From: Phoebastria nigripes
Lineage: Eukaryota > Chordata > Aves > Procellariiformes > Diomedeidae
Direction: 5' to 3'
Assembly (NCBI GenBank): GCA_035582835.1
Contig: JAYKAV010002948.1
Location: 127,823-191,822, forward strand
DNA length: 64,000 nucleotides
The translations under genes and the position numbers were made by a program. Each line of letters begins with the position of its first letter. The first letter of the stretch is position 1. Below are positions 25,386 to 38,189 of this stretch, piece after piece. The notes beneath the pieces are model-generated. The model worked only from the letters and a program-made list of their open reading frames with translations, was not told the origin of the DNA and did not search any database.

Positions 25386-26184
25386 ATGTCTGACTGATGA
25401 TGTGAGTAATAGGAGCATTATGTAATAGGTGGTGTAGTGTCACAGTTTTAACTAATCGAAGCTTCTGCTGTTGGCAAAAGGGTAATAATTTCTACCCCCA
25501 TCCACACATTGCTCCCACTGGGTGTTCTGCTAGTTCTCACGCGTGTGCATGTGTAAAAGCAACTAGATTAGGGCACTGATCTGCCTGAAAACAAATACTA
25601 CTTTTGCTGAGTTAGCTTTCTGCCTGACTAGTCCTCTGATATCACGATACAAAGAGATATTTTGTGGTAGAAAATACACTTTTTTCCTTTTCTGATAGAA
25701 CTTAGGTATTGAAATCAATCCCCAATGTCAGCTTCATGTAGCATTACATTTCATTCAGACTCATACACAGTTCTCCTGTTCCAAACTAACTCTGTACAAG
25801 TACTTCATAGCATATTTTTTAATATTTGAAAAATACAAAAAAGGTCTGTAGCCAAATAGATGGTATGCGTGTGCTTGAGAAGATGTCTGCCCACTGCATA
25901 AATATTTCATTATTCTAGTTCCAGTGTACTAAAGAACCAGCAGCCTATTTCAATTCCAATGTTGTAATTCATTTCAAGTGTCTTATTTAGTCCATAAATA
26001 CCATGTTTGATTTCTTCACTAGACATAAAGACATTATTTAATATAGGCGTTTCTCTGAATTTTATACAATTTTGTTAGATCTAAAAGCAGTTAGAGAGAA
26101 TTGTCAAGTTTAGGTCATTTGTTGTCTCAATATATGCGCTGTGTTTTGATGAGACTCCTCACCCTTTCTTTTCTTGATCTCTAG

Positions 26185-26351
26185 TATAATATACAAACAG
26201 ATCAGTACAGAAGTTGTGATAACGTCTCTGCCAAATCATCAGATAGTGATGTCAGTGATGTGTCAGCCATTTCCCGAACCAGCAGTGCCTCACGCCTCAG
26301 CAGCACAAGTTTTATGTCAGAGCAATCTGAACGCCCTCGGGGCAGAATCAG
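26185..26351 (+). CDS. RIMS1: RIMS1 coding exon (third visible), Ser-rich linker
   Basis: Exon of 167 nt starting in phase 0. It has 55 codons plus two bases: YNIQTDQYRSCDNVSAKSSD, then SDVSDVSAISRTSSASRLSS and TSFMSEQSERPRGRI, with AG opening a Ser codon finished by the next exon. The FMSEQSERPRGRIS ending is the RIM1 form; RIM2 has a different end (ERPRGNR). The run of Ser beside acidic and Arg residues gives many possible kinase sites, but none can be named from sequence alone. It belongs to the unstructured C2A-C2B linker. The acceptor is CTTTCTTTTCTTGATCTCTAG and the donor CAG|GTGAGT is near consensus. A plus-strand ORF starting at 26174 runs through it in the wrong frame and is a shadow. 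Confidence 0.97.
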
Positions 26352-27484
26352 GTGAGTTCTCAGTGCAGCTTCAATTGTATCACACCCCCTTTTTCATTTA
26401 GTGCCAAAATACAACCAGGTATTATTGAAATTAGATGACCACAACATAAGAATTTATGAAAAATGTCTATGCACATATAAACTGTCTTCCTTTGCTAGCC
26501 TAAGATGACAAGTATTTTTGCAGTTGTGCATCTAAAACAGAAAGCAAACTTCCCATGAGGAGATGACAGATTAATGTATTTGTGGCAAGTGGAACTTGAA
26601 CACACACTATCATCTCATTGCTGGCTTGTTTGCAAGCACTCATTGCACAATCAGTGTAATCTATATGCCAATAAGGTATTACAGCAGAAATATTACTAGA
26701 TTTTTTCATCTAAAGAATTTTCTTTGATAACAGCTCTGTTTTTCTTACTTTCAATCTATGTATTTATTTCCCTACCTACCTGCCTTTATTTTGCTGTTTT
26801 CATGCATATGATAAATTACTAGCTTTGAAACAAGTATTTGTATAGTGATTTTGATATCTCTGGTTCAAAAGTAGTTTAATTCATTTGCATTATCAATAAT
26901 TAAATATCTCTTTCATCCTCGATAACAATCTATTCTAGGTTTAGTGCTTTTTTAGATGACACACAGATTGGTTCCTATCTTCATTTAACTTGATGACAAA
27001 ACTCCCACCAGCTATAATGGCTGTAGGATTGGCATGGTAGTCTATGATTCACCTACCAATGTCTGAACTCTCAAAAATTTGACTTTACGTGTTATAAGAC
27101 ACAAGAAGAATTATGAACTATAAAAAAAATTATCCCTATGAAGGAAATCAGTCTGATAAAAGTCTAGATGGCAGAATTTATTCAAGTTTTTATAGTTATT
27201 TCAATTCATGTGTTTAAATGCTGCATTTCATTATGTCCTAGCTTTTCAGTACTTGTCTTTTACAGAGGGCTTTAGTCATACCAAAATACCTGTATTTTCT
27301 AGAGATTGAATTTTCTCAGCTAGGCCCTGTCACAGTATCTTTGGCAGGTTGAACAAAATAGGATTTTTTTCCCATAAATATCTCTGTGTTGAACAGATTT
27401 TATCAGAAATGTTCCTTGGGTTCAGAATGTCTGATCACAAATATCAGAACCAGGAGAATCACTAACCTCCTGTGAGGCTGGAAA

Positions 27485-27535
27485 GGGGGAAACCTAGGGT
27501 CAAATCCTTGCTCTCGTTCAACCTCTTCCATTCTA
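27485..27535 (+). repeat. Possible B-box region of an ancient SINE
   Basis: AAACCTAGGGTCAAATCCTTGC resembles the GACCTGGGTTCAAATCCCTGC block of amniote tRNA-derived SINEs, with a B-box-like GGTCAAATCC. Only this block is recognisable, so chance cannot be excluded. Confidence 0.33.
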
Positions 27536-30500
27536 ATGAGTAGCAGAGCACCTTGGGTACAGGATTAGCCGACGTAGTGTACAAAACCAAGTGTCTGCAA
27601 TGGGAGCTCCAGTTCAGCTTCACTCTAGCCCCCTAAAGTGAGATGTAAGTAGAATTCAGATGCCTTCCCTTTCTGATACTGTCCACAGAATCCATACCTC
27701 AGAGTTTAGACTTGCTTTAGTTTTCTCTAAATTCAGGTAGTATTTCCATAGTGAACAAAATCTATAATAATAATATACAGTGCAGCTCATTCAGTAGAAA
27801 TATGAGGAAGAAATTAATAGATTCATAAATTACTCATAACTTCCAATATTTTTCTTCTAAGCTGGCAGTGGTTTTGCTCCCCTGAAAGACCTGTTAAACT
27901 AAGTGGGAGATGCCTAATGTACTGTCTTTGCAGTTAGCCTGTTTCAACCATTAAGTGCAGTGGAGTGAAATCTAAAATAATTTTTATGTTATGTTGGAAA
28001 ATATTATATCCAGCAGATTAACATCCACTGTTCAAAATTTTCCGTTTGATTTGTCCACACTTATTTTTGGATGATTGCCTACCATTGCTATAAAAAGGTC
28101 AAAGTCCTTAGAGACCTGCAAAAATGTTGTATCATGGGAATTAGATATCAAGAGAGGTCAGAATGAAAGGAAGTTGGGTGTTGAAGAAAAGAAAAGGAGA
28201 AGGCATTTTGCTGATGATCTGAGCCAAAGTCAGCTTCCTACCCTCCTGTGTCTGTACTGGTAGCCTCTGTCACATAGTCTTTAGTCAATTCTTTGTGCAG
28301 CTTACATATTACATGGAAATGAAGAGTTAATTTGGGGAAAGGGTTGATTGTATTATGAACAATTTTTTCAGAGTGAGATTGGTGCTGTTTAACTTTGGCC
28401 TTAAAAACTAGATATCTACAGTGGAATTCACATAAAAATTAGGTTTTTCTTAAATTATTTGTCTAACTTCCCTAAGTCATCATTAAAAAGAAGAAAACAC
28501 CTATTATCTTGGATGATTCACCTCATCTTCAGATAGATGTCAAAGACAGGTGAATTGTCCTTTTCTAGCATTAATTGTTGAAGGAACCCTAGATGACTCG
28601 TTTAGATTGGTTGTTTTAATTTTAGACATCTAAAATTAAGTGAAATGGATTCTTTCTCTTAATTACTAATGTTTCTTTAAGTTCAAGTAATTAGAAAACT
28701 GAAGTTCAAATTTGATTAGTAATTTGAAGTTCTAATTTTATTTTTGCCTCCAAGGAACCTGATGTTAACATGTATCAAGCAGGATGGGATGGGAGGGGAT
28801 GGTTGAGCAGGAGGGGCAAGGAAAAGAGCATTTTTTAACTTCCTGTCTTCTGTCTTACTGAAACCACATATCCACCATCATCTTCATTTGGAAGTGTGTC
28901 AGCCCAGTGGCCATGGCAAGTGTGTGAGTGTAATGTTAATTTTAAAGACAGAAAGTTCATTGGACTGCCTTTTTTATGCACCTACTTTTGTTGTCCAGAT
29001 ACCTTCTGGAGATGATAGCTATGAAGAACCTAGTAAGCATATAGAAACTCAAAGGAGGTGGCCCAGTTTTAGCCATCTCACTAAACTAAGACATTCAACT
29101 AGTATCCTTAGGTGCCTTTTGTATCTAGAAGAAAAATACAGAAATTCAGAATACACAAGCAAGATTCCTGGTCTGCATCACCTTTGGAAAGGGTGTGTCT
29201 GTCTCTTTCTCCATTGAGTAGAGGAAAATGAATCCTAGGGCTATTGACCAGCAAGCTGAGTTAATTAAATTAAATGGAGAAGTGTGACTGGAGAGTACTC
29301 CAGGGTTCAGATTAGTAACCTGAAGTGAAACTGTGCTCCTCTGACATTTCTACATGAGCTAAAAAACACTGGTTAGTTATTCATATTAAGAGTTGTGGTG
29401 TCAAATTTCTGAATGTGAAGTGTGCCAGCTTAAGACAGCAGTAGTTTTAGTTAATGTTGTTAGTCAATATAACCCCATCCCTCATTAATGCATCTGTGAA
29501 AAGGGATATAAATTAAGCTCCTAGACATATGAAAATACAAGATACTGTCCTCTTTAGGGCTATCATTAAGAAAGCAAACTTTTGTTGTAATTTTGTACAA
29601 AATATCATTAATTTAAATGTCAGAAGGACAGAGGTTTCAGGTCATAGTGAGTGTAGTTTATATCCACTAACTTCACCACCAGTTCTGCCAGCACAAACAG
29701 CTTCCTGACCTTTCCTCCCAAATCCTAATAGAGGAAAGATCCTTAAAAAAGCTAGCTAATGCCTTTTCCCCATCAATCCAGGCAGAATCGATCAATCTCA
29801 CTCTCTTCTCTCTCAGTTTTGAAGGTTTGAGATTCTATCATTTCAGACAATGCATTCTGTATTATGTTATGTTTATAAATAGTTATTTCTTTATTCAAGC
29901 AGTAAAGATTTTAAAACCTGGAAGCACATCTCTTTATCTCGTGGCTCTGAAGTGTGTGGGTATTAGCTATAAATGTGTAACAATTAGTGGTTTTTTCAGC
30001 AATTTTTCATTTTAATGAGTAGCTCCTTCAGTTACATTATATTCAAATTACATTGTGCTTTTCATAATGTACAGCTTTTATAGAATAAAACTATCTGAGT
30101 AGCAAGGATAAAACCAGTTGTTGCAGAACAACACAGAAATACTGTGCATCTTATTTGAATAGCTAGATAACACTCTAGCTGTTCTTTGGGTCAAAACTCC
30201 CAAATTTAAAGTTTTGTAGTAATAGGAAACTTGAGCATGCTGAAGAAGTTAGTAACATAGGGACAATGAAAGCACATCTTCTCTTTCCTTTAATCAATGA
30301 CAAGACTGTGTCTAAACGTTTTAAGGCAGAAGACTAATTTCATTCCTACAGTATATTTGTAATTGAATTACCTGTCAGAAAGCTGTGACATAGCAGGCAT
30401 GGAAAATACCATTAGTTAATCTTCAGTCTGGAGATTTTGTTGATTAACACTTCCAATAGGCTGCAAGAGGGAATTATGATTGATGCAAGTTCTAAATGTA

Positions 30501-30692
30501 AGTATATAAAATAGCTTCTTCATTTCTAATTTGTTTAGCATTTTCAGGTGGATGTTATAACAAATGGCTATGTGTGAATAAACTAGTCTGCATATGAAAT
30601 TATTCCAGACATCTTTCATGTTACTATCCTGGGAAGTCTGGTTGACTGCCATGCTCTCTAGTGGAAGTGCAGGCAACTATCAAGAATTTTTG

Positions 30693-30745
30693 TTCTGGGA
30701 ACAAAATGTTCCCAGAATTTTGGGAACAAAGTGTTTTGGGACTTT
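30693..30745. promoter_or_regulatory. Steroid-receptor-type palindrome with a second degraded copy
   Basis: TTCTGGGAACA (30693-30703) and TGTTCCCAGAA (30707-30717) are perfect 11-bp inverted arms around AAA. The core GGAACA-nnn-TGTTCC has the geometry and sequence of a full NR3C (glucocorticoid, androgen, progesterone, mineralocorticoid) receptor element. A second weaker copy, GGAACA-AAG-TGTTTT, follows at 30723-30737, and the surrounding bases suggest a 25-bp tandem duplication. The match is seen in the sequence; binding is not known. Confidence 0.45.
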
Positions 30746-31424
30746 TGACTTGAATCAGAATCAGACTTGTGAATTTGGCTTGCCATAGCGTTTGGAGTTG
30801 GTGTGTATTTCATGACTGAAATCAGATTACCAGTCATTCTTTATGGAGGTTTGCATTCATCAGTCATGGTCTCTATGCATTCATAATACAGTCAAGCAAC
30901 ACTTTTGTGCCTGTGTATGCTACAGATGTTACTGTATATGACTCAGGAGCATATCTCACATCCTAAATGAGGCAGAAGGAAATTCTTCATGATTTAATAC
31001 AAATGACTGATAAATAAGAATCTATGTTAAATACATGGTGATTAATCAGCACCGTATGGCCTTGATCAGACAAAGAAGGACATTTGTTCACTTCATTAAA
31101 AATTATGCCCAATGATGTCATTGCATCATTTTTCATTAGAGGCCTCTTTATGCAAAGATACCAAAGATACCTGGACTTCTTGGTGAAGTCGAAGAGGGAA
31201 CTGTCATGCATGGTGGAGGTGAGCTAGAGGTTTCTGTTCTGGAGGATTTAGCAAGTTGGCTACCATGAGATGTTTCACTTAAATCTGACTGAACAAAATC
31301 TGCCAAGTATATGAAAGACTAGATAACTACTTTTAAGGTGAATTTCTCTCCATGTATCTGGATTTCAAACAAATTGTTCCTGTATTAGGAATATCACAGT
31401 TATTCCTCATTTTAAATTTGAAAA

Positions 31425-31488
31425 TCACATCTTTAGTAAGAACTGTATTTAGTATCATCACATCTTTAGTAAGAATTATAGTTAGTAT
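31425..31488 (+). repeat. Two-copy 33-bp tandem duplication
   Basis: TCACATCTTTAGTAAGAACT followed by GTATTTAGTAT (31425-31455) is repeated with three changes at 31458-31488. It is a local duplication in AT-rich intron DNA with no evident function. Confidence 0.8.
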
Positions 31489-31889
31489 CTTAATAAATGT
31501 GTGGTATACAATAAAGTAATTATGTATGTGCCATATTTTCATCTGGTTTACATGCATTGCTTAATTGAATGCTTAAGTTTAATTAAAATATTTTAAATAG
31601 GCCTATCAAAGAAAGAGGATAATATAATAGGTTGTAACAGTAGACTTAAACCAGTCCCAATTTCTTTCACATATTATATCATGCCACTGAATGGTTTGTA
31701 TCTCAAACTTATATATGCTTCTTGGGATTCAGGTATGTTCACAGTGCATTACTGAACGAAAAGAACTTGTTTCCCTCTGACAAACCTGTTCATTCCCAGT
31801 TTCCAGAACAGCACATACAATTTGCATGTAGCTGTTATTCTTTCAGTACACTAGAACTTTAGCGCTAGCACACTTGAGCTTTGGATGGG

Positions 31890-34118
31890 GCAGCAAAATG
31901 ACAACACATGATCAAGTGAGGAAGTGGTTGATGAGTTGGCAAGCAAAGGGTGCAGGGTGATGTAGACAGGCAGGACCTCATCATCAACAAAGCAGGGCAG
32001 GAAGGAACGCACCCCGAGTGTATGCACACAAATAAGGAGGTGCTTGAGAGGAGAGCATTTGGGGGAAGCTCTTATACCTTTTCTGGGAGATCAATACAAC
32101 TGGGTGGCTCTCTGAATGGCCTGTGCGCTAATGCATGCGGAACAAATGAGGAATTAGAGGTATGTTGTGCAGCTGCAGGGCTATGATCTCATCAGGATCA
32201 CAGAGGTATGGTGGGATAGCTCACATGACTGGAGCGCTGCGATCCATGAAAACATGGCAAGGAAGAGGTGTTGCCCTTTATGTGAGAGAGCAGGGAGCTC
32301 TGCCTAGAGATGAGTGATGAACCAGCTGAGAGTTTATGGGTCAGGATTAGAGGGCCAACCAATGTCATGTTGTTGTGGGTGTCTGCTATGGACTTCCTGA
32401 TCAGGAAGAAGAAGTAGATGGAACCTTCTTCCAACAACTGGAAGAAAATTCACTTTCACAGGGTCTGGTTTGCATGGGAAGCTTGAGCCATCCTGATACC
32501 TGCTGGATGAGCGGGCACAAGCAATCCAGGAGGTTTCTGGAGTGCGTTGATGACCAGAGGGAAAGTCTGGAGCAAGGACTCAGCAGAGGATGGTCAGATC
32601 AGGGAACATTTAAACAACCTGGACATGTACAAGTCATTGGCACCTGACAAGATGCACCCGTGAGTACTAAATGAGCTGGTGCTGACCAATGTCATTGCAA
32701 GGTCACTCAATAATCTTTGGAAGAAAGAAATTGTCACTACTTTCTTCAAGAAGGGCAAGGGGGATCTGGGGAACTATAGGCCTGTTAGCCTCAGCTCAAC
32801 CCCTGGGAAGGTGATGGAACAAATAATCCTGGAAACCTTTCGCCAACATACAGAACAAGAGGGTGGTTGTGAATAGTCAGCATGAATTTACAAAGGGGAA
32901 ATCATGTCTGACCAGCCTGATAGCCTTCTTTCATTAGCTGACTGGCTTGGTGAATGAGGAGAACAGTAGACATTCTCTATCTTGTCTTTAGTAAGGCTTT
33001 CAACACTCTCTTCCAAAACATCCTCATAGACAAACTGAGGAAGTACAGCCTAGGTAAGTGAACAGTGAGGCAGATTGAAAACTGGCTGAACGCCAGGCTC
33101 AGAGGGTTGTGATCTGTGACACAAAGTCAAGCTGGAGGCAAGTCATTAGTGTTATACACCTCGGGTCAATATTGTGGCAGTACTGTTTAACATCTTCATT
33201 AGTGACTGGGATGATGGGACAGAGTGCACCCTCAGCAGGTTTGCAGACAACAGAAAACTGACAGGAATGGTTGATAGGCTATGTGACTATTCAGAGGGAC
33301 CTCAACAGGATGGAGAAATGGGCCGCTAGGAACCTCATGAAGTTCAACAAGGGAAATGCAAAATTCTGCATCCGGGGAGGAATAACCCCATGTACCATTA
33401 CGCACTGGGGGCTCACAACTGGAAGGCAGCTTTGCAGCTGGAAAGCAGCTTTGCAGGAAAGACCCTCTGATCCTTGTGGACACTAAGTTGAACCTGAGCC
33501 AGCAATGCCTCCATGCAGCAAAGAAGGCCAACACCAACCTGGGCTGCATTAGGAAAAGTGTTGCCAGCAGGCTGAGGAATGTGATCCTTCCCCTCTACTC
33601 AACTCTTGTGCAACACATCTGGAGTGCTGAGTCCAGTTCTGGGCTCCCCAGTACAAGAGACGTGGAGCTACTGGAGCAAGTCCAGCAAAGGGCCATGAAG
33701 ATGATGAAGGGATTGGAGCATCTGTTATTCAAGGAGAGGCTGAGAGAGCTGGGACTGTTCAGCCTGGAGAAGAGAAGGCTCAGGGGGATCTTATCAATGT
33801 GCATAAATGCCTGATGAGAGAGAGTAAAGAAGACAGAGCCAGACTCTTCTCGGTGAAAAGATGAGAGGCAATGGGCACAAACTGAAATAAGGAAAATCCC
33901 ACTTAACTGTAAGAAAAACCTTTTTTCTGCACAATTTATTGAACACTGGGGCAGGTGGCTCAGGGATGTTGTGCCGTCTCAATACTTGGGGATATCCAAA
34001 ACCCAACTGGATATGGCCCTGAGCAACCTGCTTTCATTGACCCTGCAGTGAGCAGGAGGGTTGGACTAAACAGTCTCCAAAGGTGTCCTCCAGCCTCAAC
34101 TATTCTGTGATTTTGTGA
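31890..34118 (+). mobile_element. Old CR1 LINE with endonuclease and reverse-transcriptase remnants and an internal deletion
   Basis: A long degraded CR1 in the sense direction of RIMS1. From about 32085 to 32570 it shows broken pieces of the APE-type endonuclease region, such as WWDSSHDWSAA and VCYGLPDQEEEVDG. From about 32640 come reverse-transcriptase pieces: GNYRPVSLSSTPGKVMEQII, then a degraded active-site block (about 33220-33260) and the thumb/C-terminal part ([31 protein letters not shown]). It ends in degenerate CR1 octamers (ATTCTGTGA, TTTTGTGA) at 34102-34118. Between endonuclease and reverse transcriptase several hundred bases of a full element are missing. Many stops and frameshifts make it inactive. 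The 5' boundary is uncertain; the first 180 bp are assigned only by continuity. Confidence 0.92.
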
Positions 34119-34487
34119 ATAATGTATTGGGTAGGTGAGTATGCTGTATCTGGAAGTGACTTCTAATTGAAGTCAGATTGGGGTTGAAGCTAAATGAAAG
34201 TAAAATATTTATAGTTATAGAATGCAAAGTAGATGACAGTTAAGAAGTGTGAAACAAGATAGGTGACAGGAATGAAAAATTTTTTCATCTGTAACTCCCG
34301 AATTCCTTCTCCCATTTTCATATGACCTGTTGTAGATGCTGACCCTTTACCCCACTCATATGCATACTTTACAACTAAAGTTGCATTCATCAGAGGCAAT
34401 CCTCTGTAATCATTGCACGCTAGATTTTATTGTCCATCCTTTCCTCAGGGTTTCCTTACAGTTTCTTTCAGGTTCAGATCTTATTCC

Positions 34488-34612
34488 ACACATGCACACA
34501 CATGCATGCACAACACTATTGATTCTTAACCATTTAGGAGGCTGCTCCTCAACCCTGTGATTTTTGTTTTACTTCTCTGAGTGTGCATGCACACACTTTA
34601 ATATGCATGTAC
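34488..34612 (+). repeat. CA/CATG-rich low-complexity stretch
   Basis: Runs of CACACATGCACACACATGCA and later TGCATGCACACAC alternate purine and pyrimidine. This is an imperfect microsatellite of the kind that can adopt Z-DNA-like structure in principle. No gene or other repeat is seen here. Confidence 0.6.
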
Positions 34613-35108
34613 TTTGGAAATGCAAATGACCCTTTGGCAGATTAGGTTATCTCCTGCCTTCCCTCTGCTGCTATCAAATCATTATCACACTTAGAGAAGG
34701 AATATTGGTTTTCCTACCTGTTGAGGCAACATGTAAATGTTACTAGGAAGCTTCTCCCTGTGCTAAAATCATCCTTTTTATATCAAGCTCTAAAATTGAC
34801 TGCACTACTTGGTGTCATGTGAGTAGGATTAAAACATACAACTTACTTCTGGCTCATTGTGACAACCTGGTAAGATAGTAATCAACCACTTTGAGCTGAT
34901 AAATGAGCTTGAGGTGACCAATCCTCAGGCTTATCTTTAGCAGATACCTAAACAGACTGGACATAAGCAGATCTTCAGGAATGTTGTTTCATTAAACCTC
35001 AGCTTTATTAGGTGACACATATGGAAGCATTTGGTCATAATTCAGTCCTATTTTGTAGTAGGTGCTGTCTGTAAGCCAATTTTCCCTACATCTGTTCTGT
35101 TCTATATA

Positions 35109-35670
35109 TAAGAACATGGGACTGGAAGGGACCTCTCTGGAGTCACTGAATGTAGCCTCTGCTATCATGAAGAACTGAATCACATTAATGTATTTTCAGG
35201 ATCCATCTTCAACTTAATTGGTTGCTTTTGCTCTCACCCACTTATTTTAGAAAGTTTTCTAAATCTAATTTCTTTGATGCTCTGAAAATTTCTTTGAGTT
35301 ACAGGGTAAATTTATTCACAGGGAGTTTAAACACATTGTTCACATTTGTCCCTATGCCAATATTGGCATCTTATTTAGATAGGTTTTTCCTCACTTTTAT
35401 TTACTCCCTGGGGTATCATGGAAAGCAATCATAGCTCAATGGTTTAACTAGCTGCTGTTTTACTCAGTTACATATTACATCCTTTCTATTTTGTTGGTCA
35501 TTGTAGCAGCACTTCTCTGCCAGTTTCCAGTTTGAATGAAATCTTGAATTCGTGTGACCAATAGTGTAGATGAGGTCTCTTGCACAGTGTCATTAATTCT
35601 GCCCTAACCAACACATGGAAGAGTCCATTTGCTTTTTTCATAACCATAATACTTGGTTGTGCTGCTTGTG
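35109..35670 (-). mobile_element. Ancient CR1-like LINE fragment
   Basis: Read on the minus strand, its end is GAGAGGTCCCTTCCAGTCCC, which is the typical 3' UTR tail of amniote CR1 elements. Further upstream a block near 35560-35580 (GAGACCTCATCTACACTATT) resembles the CR1 sequence encoding an RPHLEYC-type motif. The middle is very degraded. The tail is the firm part; the outer boundary is a guess. Confidence 0.5.
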
Positions 35671-38189
35671 TAGCAGTTGGCCAAAATGGTCAAAAACTGT
35701 AACCATGTCAGGAGCTGTGCCTTTGGAGGCATAGTTACAGCTGGATGGTTTCCTCAGTTCCCTGCATCTCTTTCAGAGTCCTTTCTCCTTGGATATTGAG
35801 CATGCATGAAGAGCTAGCTGATACCAGTGTGGACCACGGCACAGTGTTCTCTTCAGCACCCTGCTCCTGGCCTTTCCTCTGCACGCTCTCCTTGCCACAT
35901 CAACCAGGAGGAAATCTGAGAAACTTAGGTCTTTTTTCTGTCCCCTCAGTTTTGATTAGCAATACTTGCTGAGAGGAAAGATCCGGTGAATCCAAATCAG
36001 CTTTCAGATATAACTGTAGTTTCCAAATATCCTTAATTTTTTGTACTGAAAAGGAACTGTCTGCTAATTAATGAATCTGCTGTTCATTTCTTTCTTTTGA
36101 AAGGAATGAACTTATTAAAGTTGGGTTTGACCATGACTGAAGATTCGCACTAAAAGTTTGAATGTCACTGTGAAACTGAAGATAACACAGCTAGTGTATC
36201 GTGCAACATTAACTTTTTGGATCCATGGTTTTTGCCCAACTCCAACAATTCTTCCAGTTTGTCAGCAGGGATTAGAAGTACCCACTGCTATGCCTACGCC
36301 AGTCTCTGAGAAAATAACCTAATGTTCCTTCTGCTGATGGTACTCTCATGCAAGGAGCTAACTAGAAATGAGTCCATTTAATATTTTCTTTTCAAAGCAT
36401 TTGGGGACTTTCTTAGTTACTGTGACAGTTCTGGAAACTCACACTTCTGGAGGGGGAGTCTGCTGGCTTTATGTAAATGTAGGAGACTCCCTAGGACAGG
36501 ATGGGGTCACTGTCCTTATGCTGTTGGACTTTTTTGTCCTGTTAGTTACTGTGGAGCCAGCTTCTTCAAGCTCTTAAGGTGATGAGCTTGCAAACTCTAA
36601 GCCAGGCAAAGGCTCCCAGTGACTCAAATAAGACCTCTCCCTTCCCCACTTCTAGACTTGCCCAGAGACATTCTGCTTGGAGTTCATTGGGAAGTGGTGA
36701 GTGCTGACTGACTGCTTTTCTGTGCTTGTAGCTCCCTCTTACTTAGTAATATTTGTACACATAGATCCCTATTTCTTTTCAGAGTTTCATTTCATGCTGC
36801 TTATTATGCTATTCTCTTACATAAAACACTCGATGTCTTTACCATGGAGCCAGATGAAGTAACTGGAGGTTTGCCATCTCATTGAGGACAAACAGCAGCG
36901 TCGATCTGTAGAAGATCTCTCAATGAGATGTAGCCAGAAAGCACTCTCTGGACTGGAAATAGATTTCCTCCCATTGGTTTTCTGTCCTCCCACATAGTAC
37001 GTTGGAGCTAGTTTAATACAATTTGTGGTGATGAGGGAGAATGGAGTAGAGAGAGTCTGAAGAGTCTTCTGACCTCTTCTCAGCCTTCCCAATAGTGCTG
37101 CCTGTTACCATCATAAATGTATGCATGTGATATGACCTGTGCAATAAAGTTGTTCAGTCCTTCCCCCCCGCTCTATTCAGACTAGGGCTGCATCCATCCT
37201 TGTCAGCTCACTAATTCACTTGAAATGCAGCAGTACTGCACCACAGAGCCAGATGAGCGAAGTTTAACTTCATGTCATGACAGTCAAGGAAAACATAACA
37301 TACCAAGGCTTTTCATGCATTTCAGTTGATGAGACTGAGGTCTGTGTTGAAATAAACAAACCCACTCATTTCATGTTAATTACAAAAGTAATTAAAATCT
37401 GTATATTGAATTTGTGCTACAGTGTACAAGGTGTAGTTAAGATTATTCACTCATAGGAAAAAACAAAATGTAAAATCTTTTGATCATTATTATAGATATT
37501 GCAGACAGAACTACTGGAGGCAACAACAGAAGAACACTGCAGTTTATTCATCAATAAAAGCAAATCATCTGGGAACAAATTCGTGGGTAGTTTCAAACTG
37601 GCTTTGTGTGGGATATTCACTATGCCACATTCATGATCTAAACCTAGGAGAGGATCCTGAAAATGTGTTGAATATTCAGATTTTTTTGTACCTTGCGTAT
37701 GTTTGATCTCATGCTCCTTATACAAACCTGTGTAAGGGCAAGCTCACGTTTATATAAAGAAAGAATTGAGCTATATAAATTTGCAGTGAAATATGCAGTA
37801 CTGTAACTTAGCATGAGAGGGATCCATTTGGGTATACTAGGCCAAATTGGATGTTCCTGATTTTTATAGCTCTCGCTACCAGTATTCTGTATAAAAAAAA
37901 AAATTATTCTAATCGTGCAAGATGCTATCAGCCCAGATCCTTGTCTGGCAAAGGAGATGTTTTCATGCACTTGGAAGCATGGTCGTTCCTCATTCTAGAA
38001 TTTTAAGGGCCTTCAGGGTGTCATACTAGAAGACATAGTAAATTCATCTTGCATACTATATATGTTGCAGCGCTGCCAGATTAAAAAAAAAAAATCTTAT
38101 TACTTGCATACCTCCTGCATACCTAGCTGTATGCCATCAGGTGTTAATGATCACAGTGTTTTAGCAGTGTGCTCGTCTGGGTCTCTTTA

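Larger units (their letters stand above)
15969..26184 (+). other. RIMS1: RIMS1 intron of about 10.2 kb
   Basis: Phase-0 intron from GTAAAG to GATCTCTAG. Contents recognised: ancient SINE-like fragments near 20.2 kb and 22.3-22.7 kb, a short imperfect tandem repeat at 20837-20897, and a CR1 3' end at 24993-25385. Short A or T runs occur near 16581 and 17666. The 152-codon ORF at 24049-24507 and the 90-codon ORF at 22845-23117 show no family features and are treated as chance. From 16.0 to 20.1 kb I see only unique AT-rich intron DNA. Confidence 0.85.

Noticed and set aside
28980..29036. Possible cassette exon ATACCTTCTGG... with GTAAGC donor
   Set aside because: Has a fair acceptor and donor, but its 34-nt length breaks the frame in a phase-2 intron and nothing resembles RIM protein.
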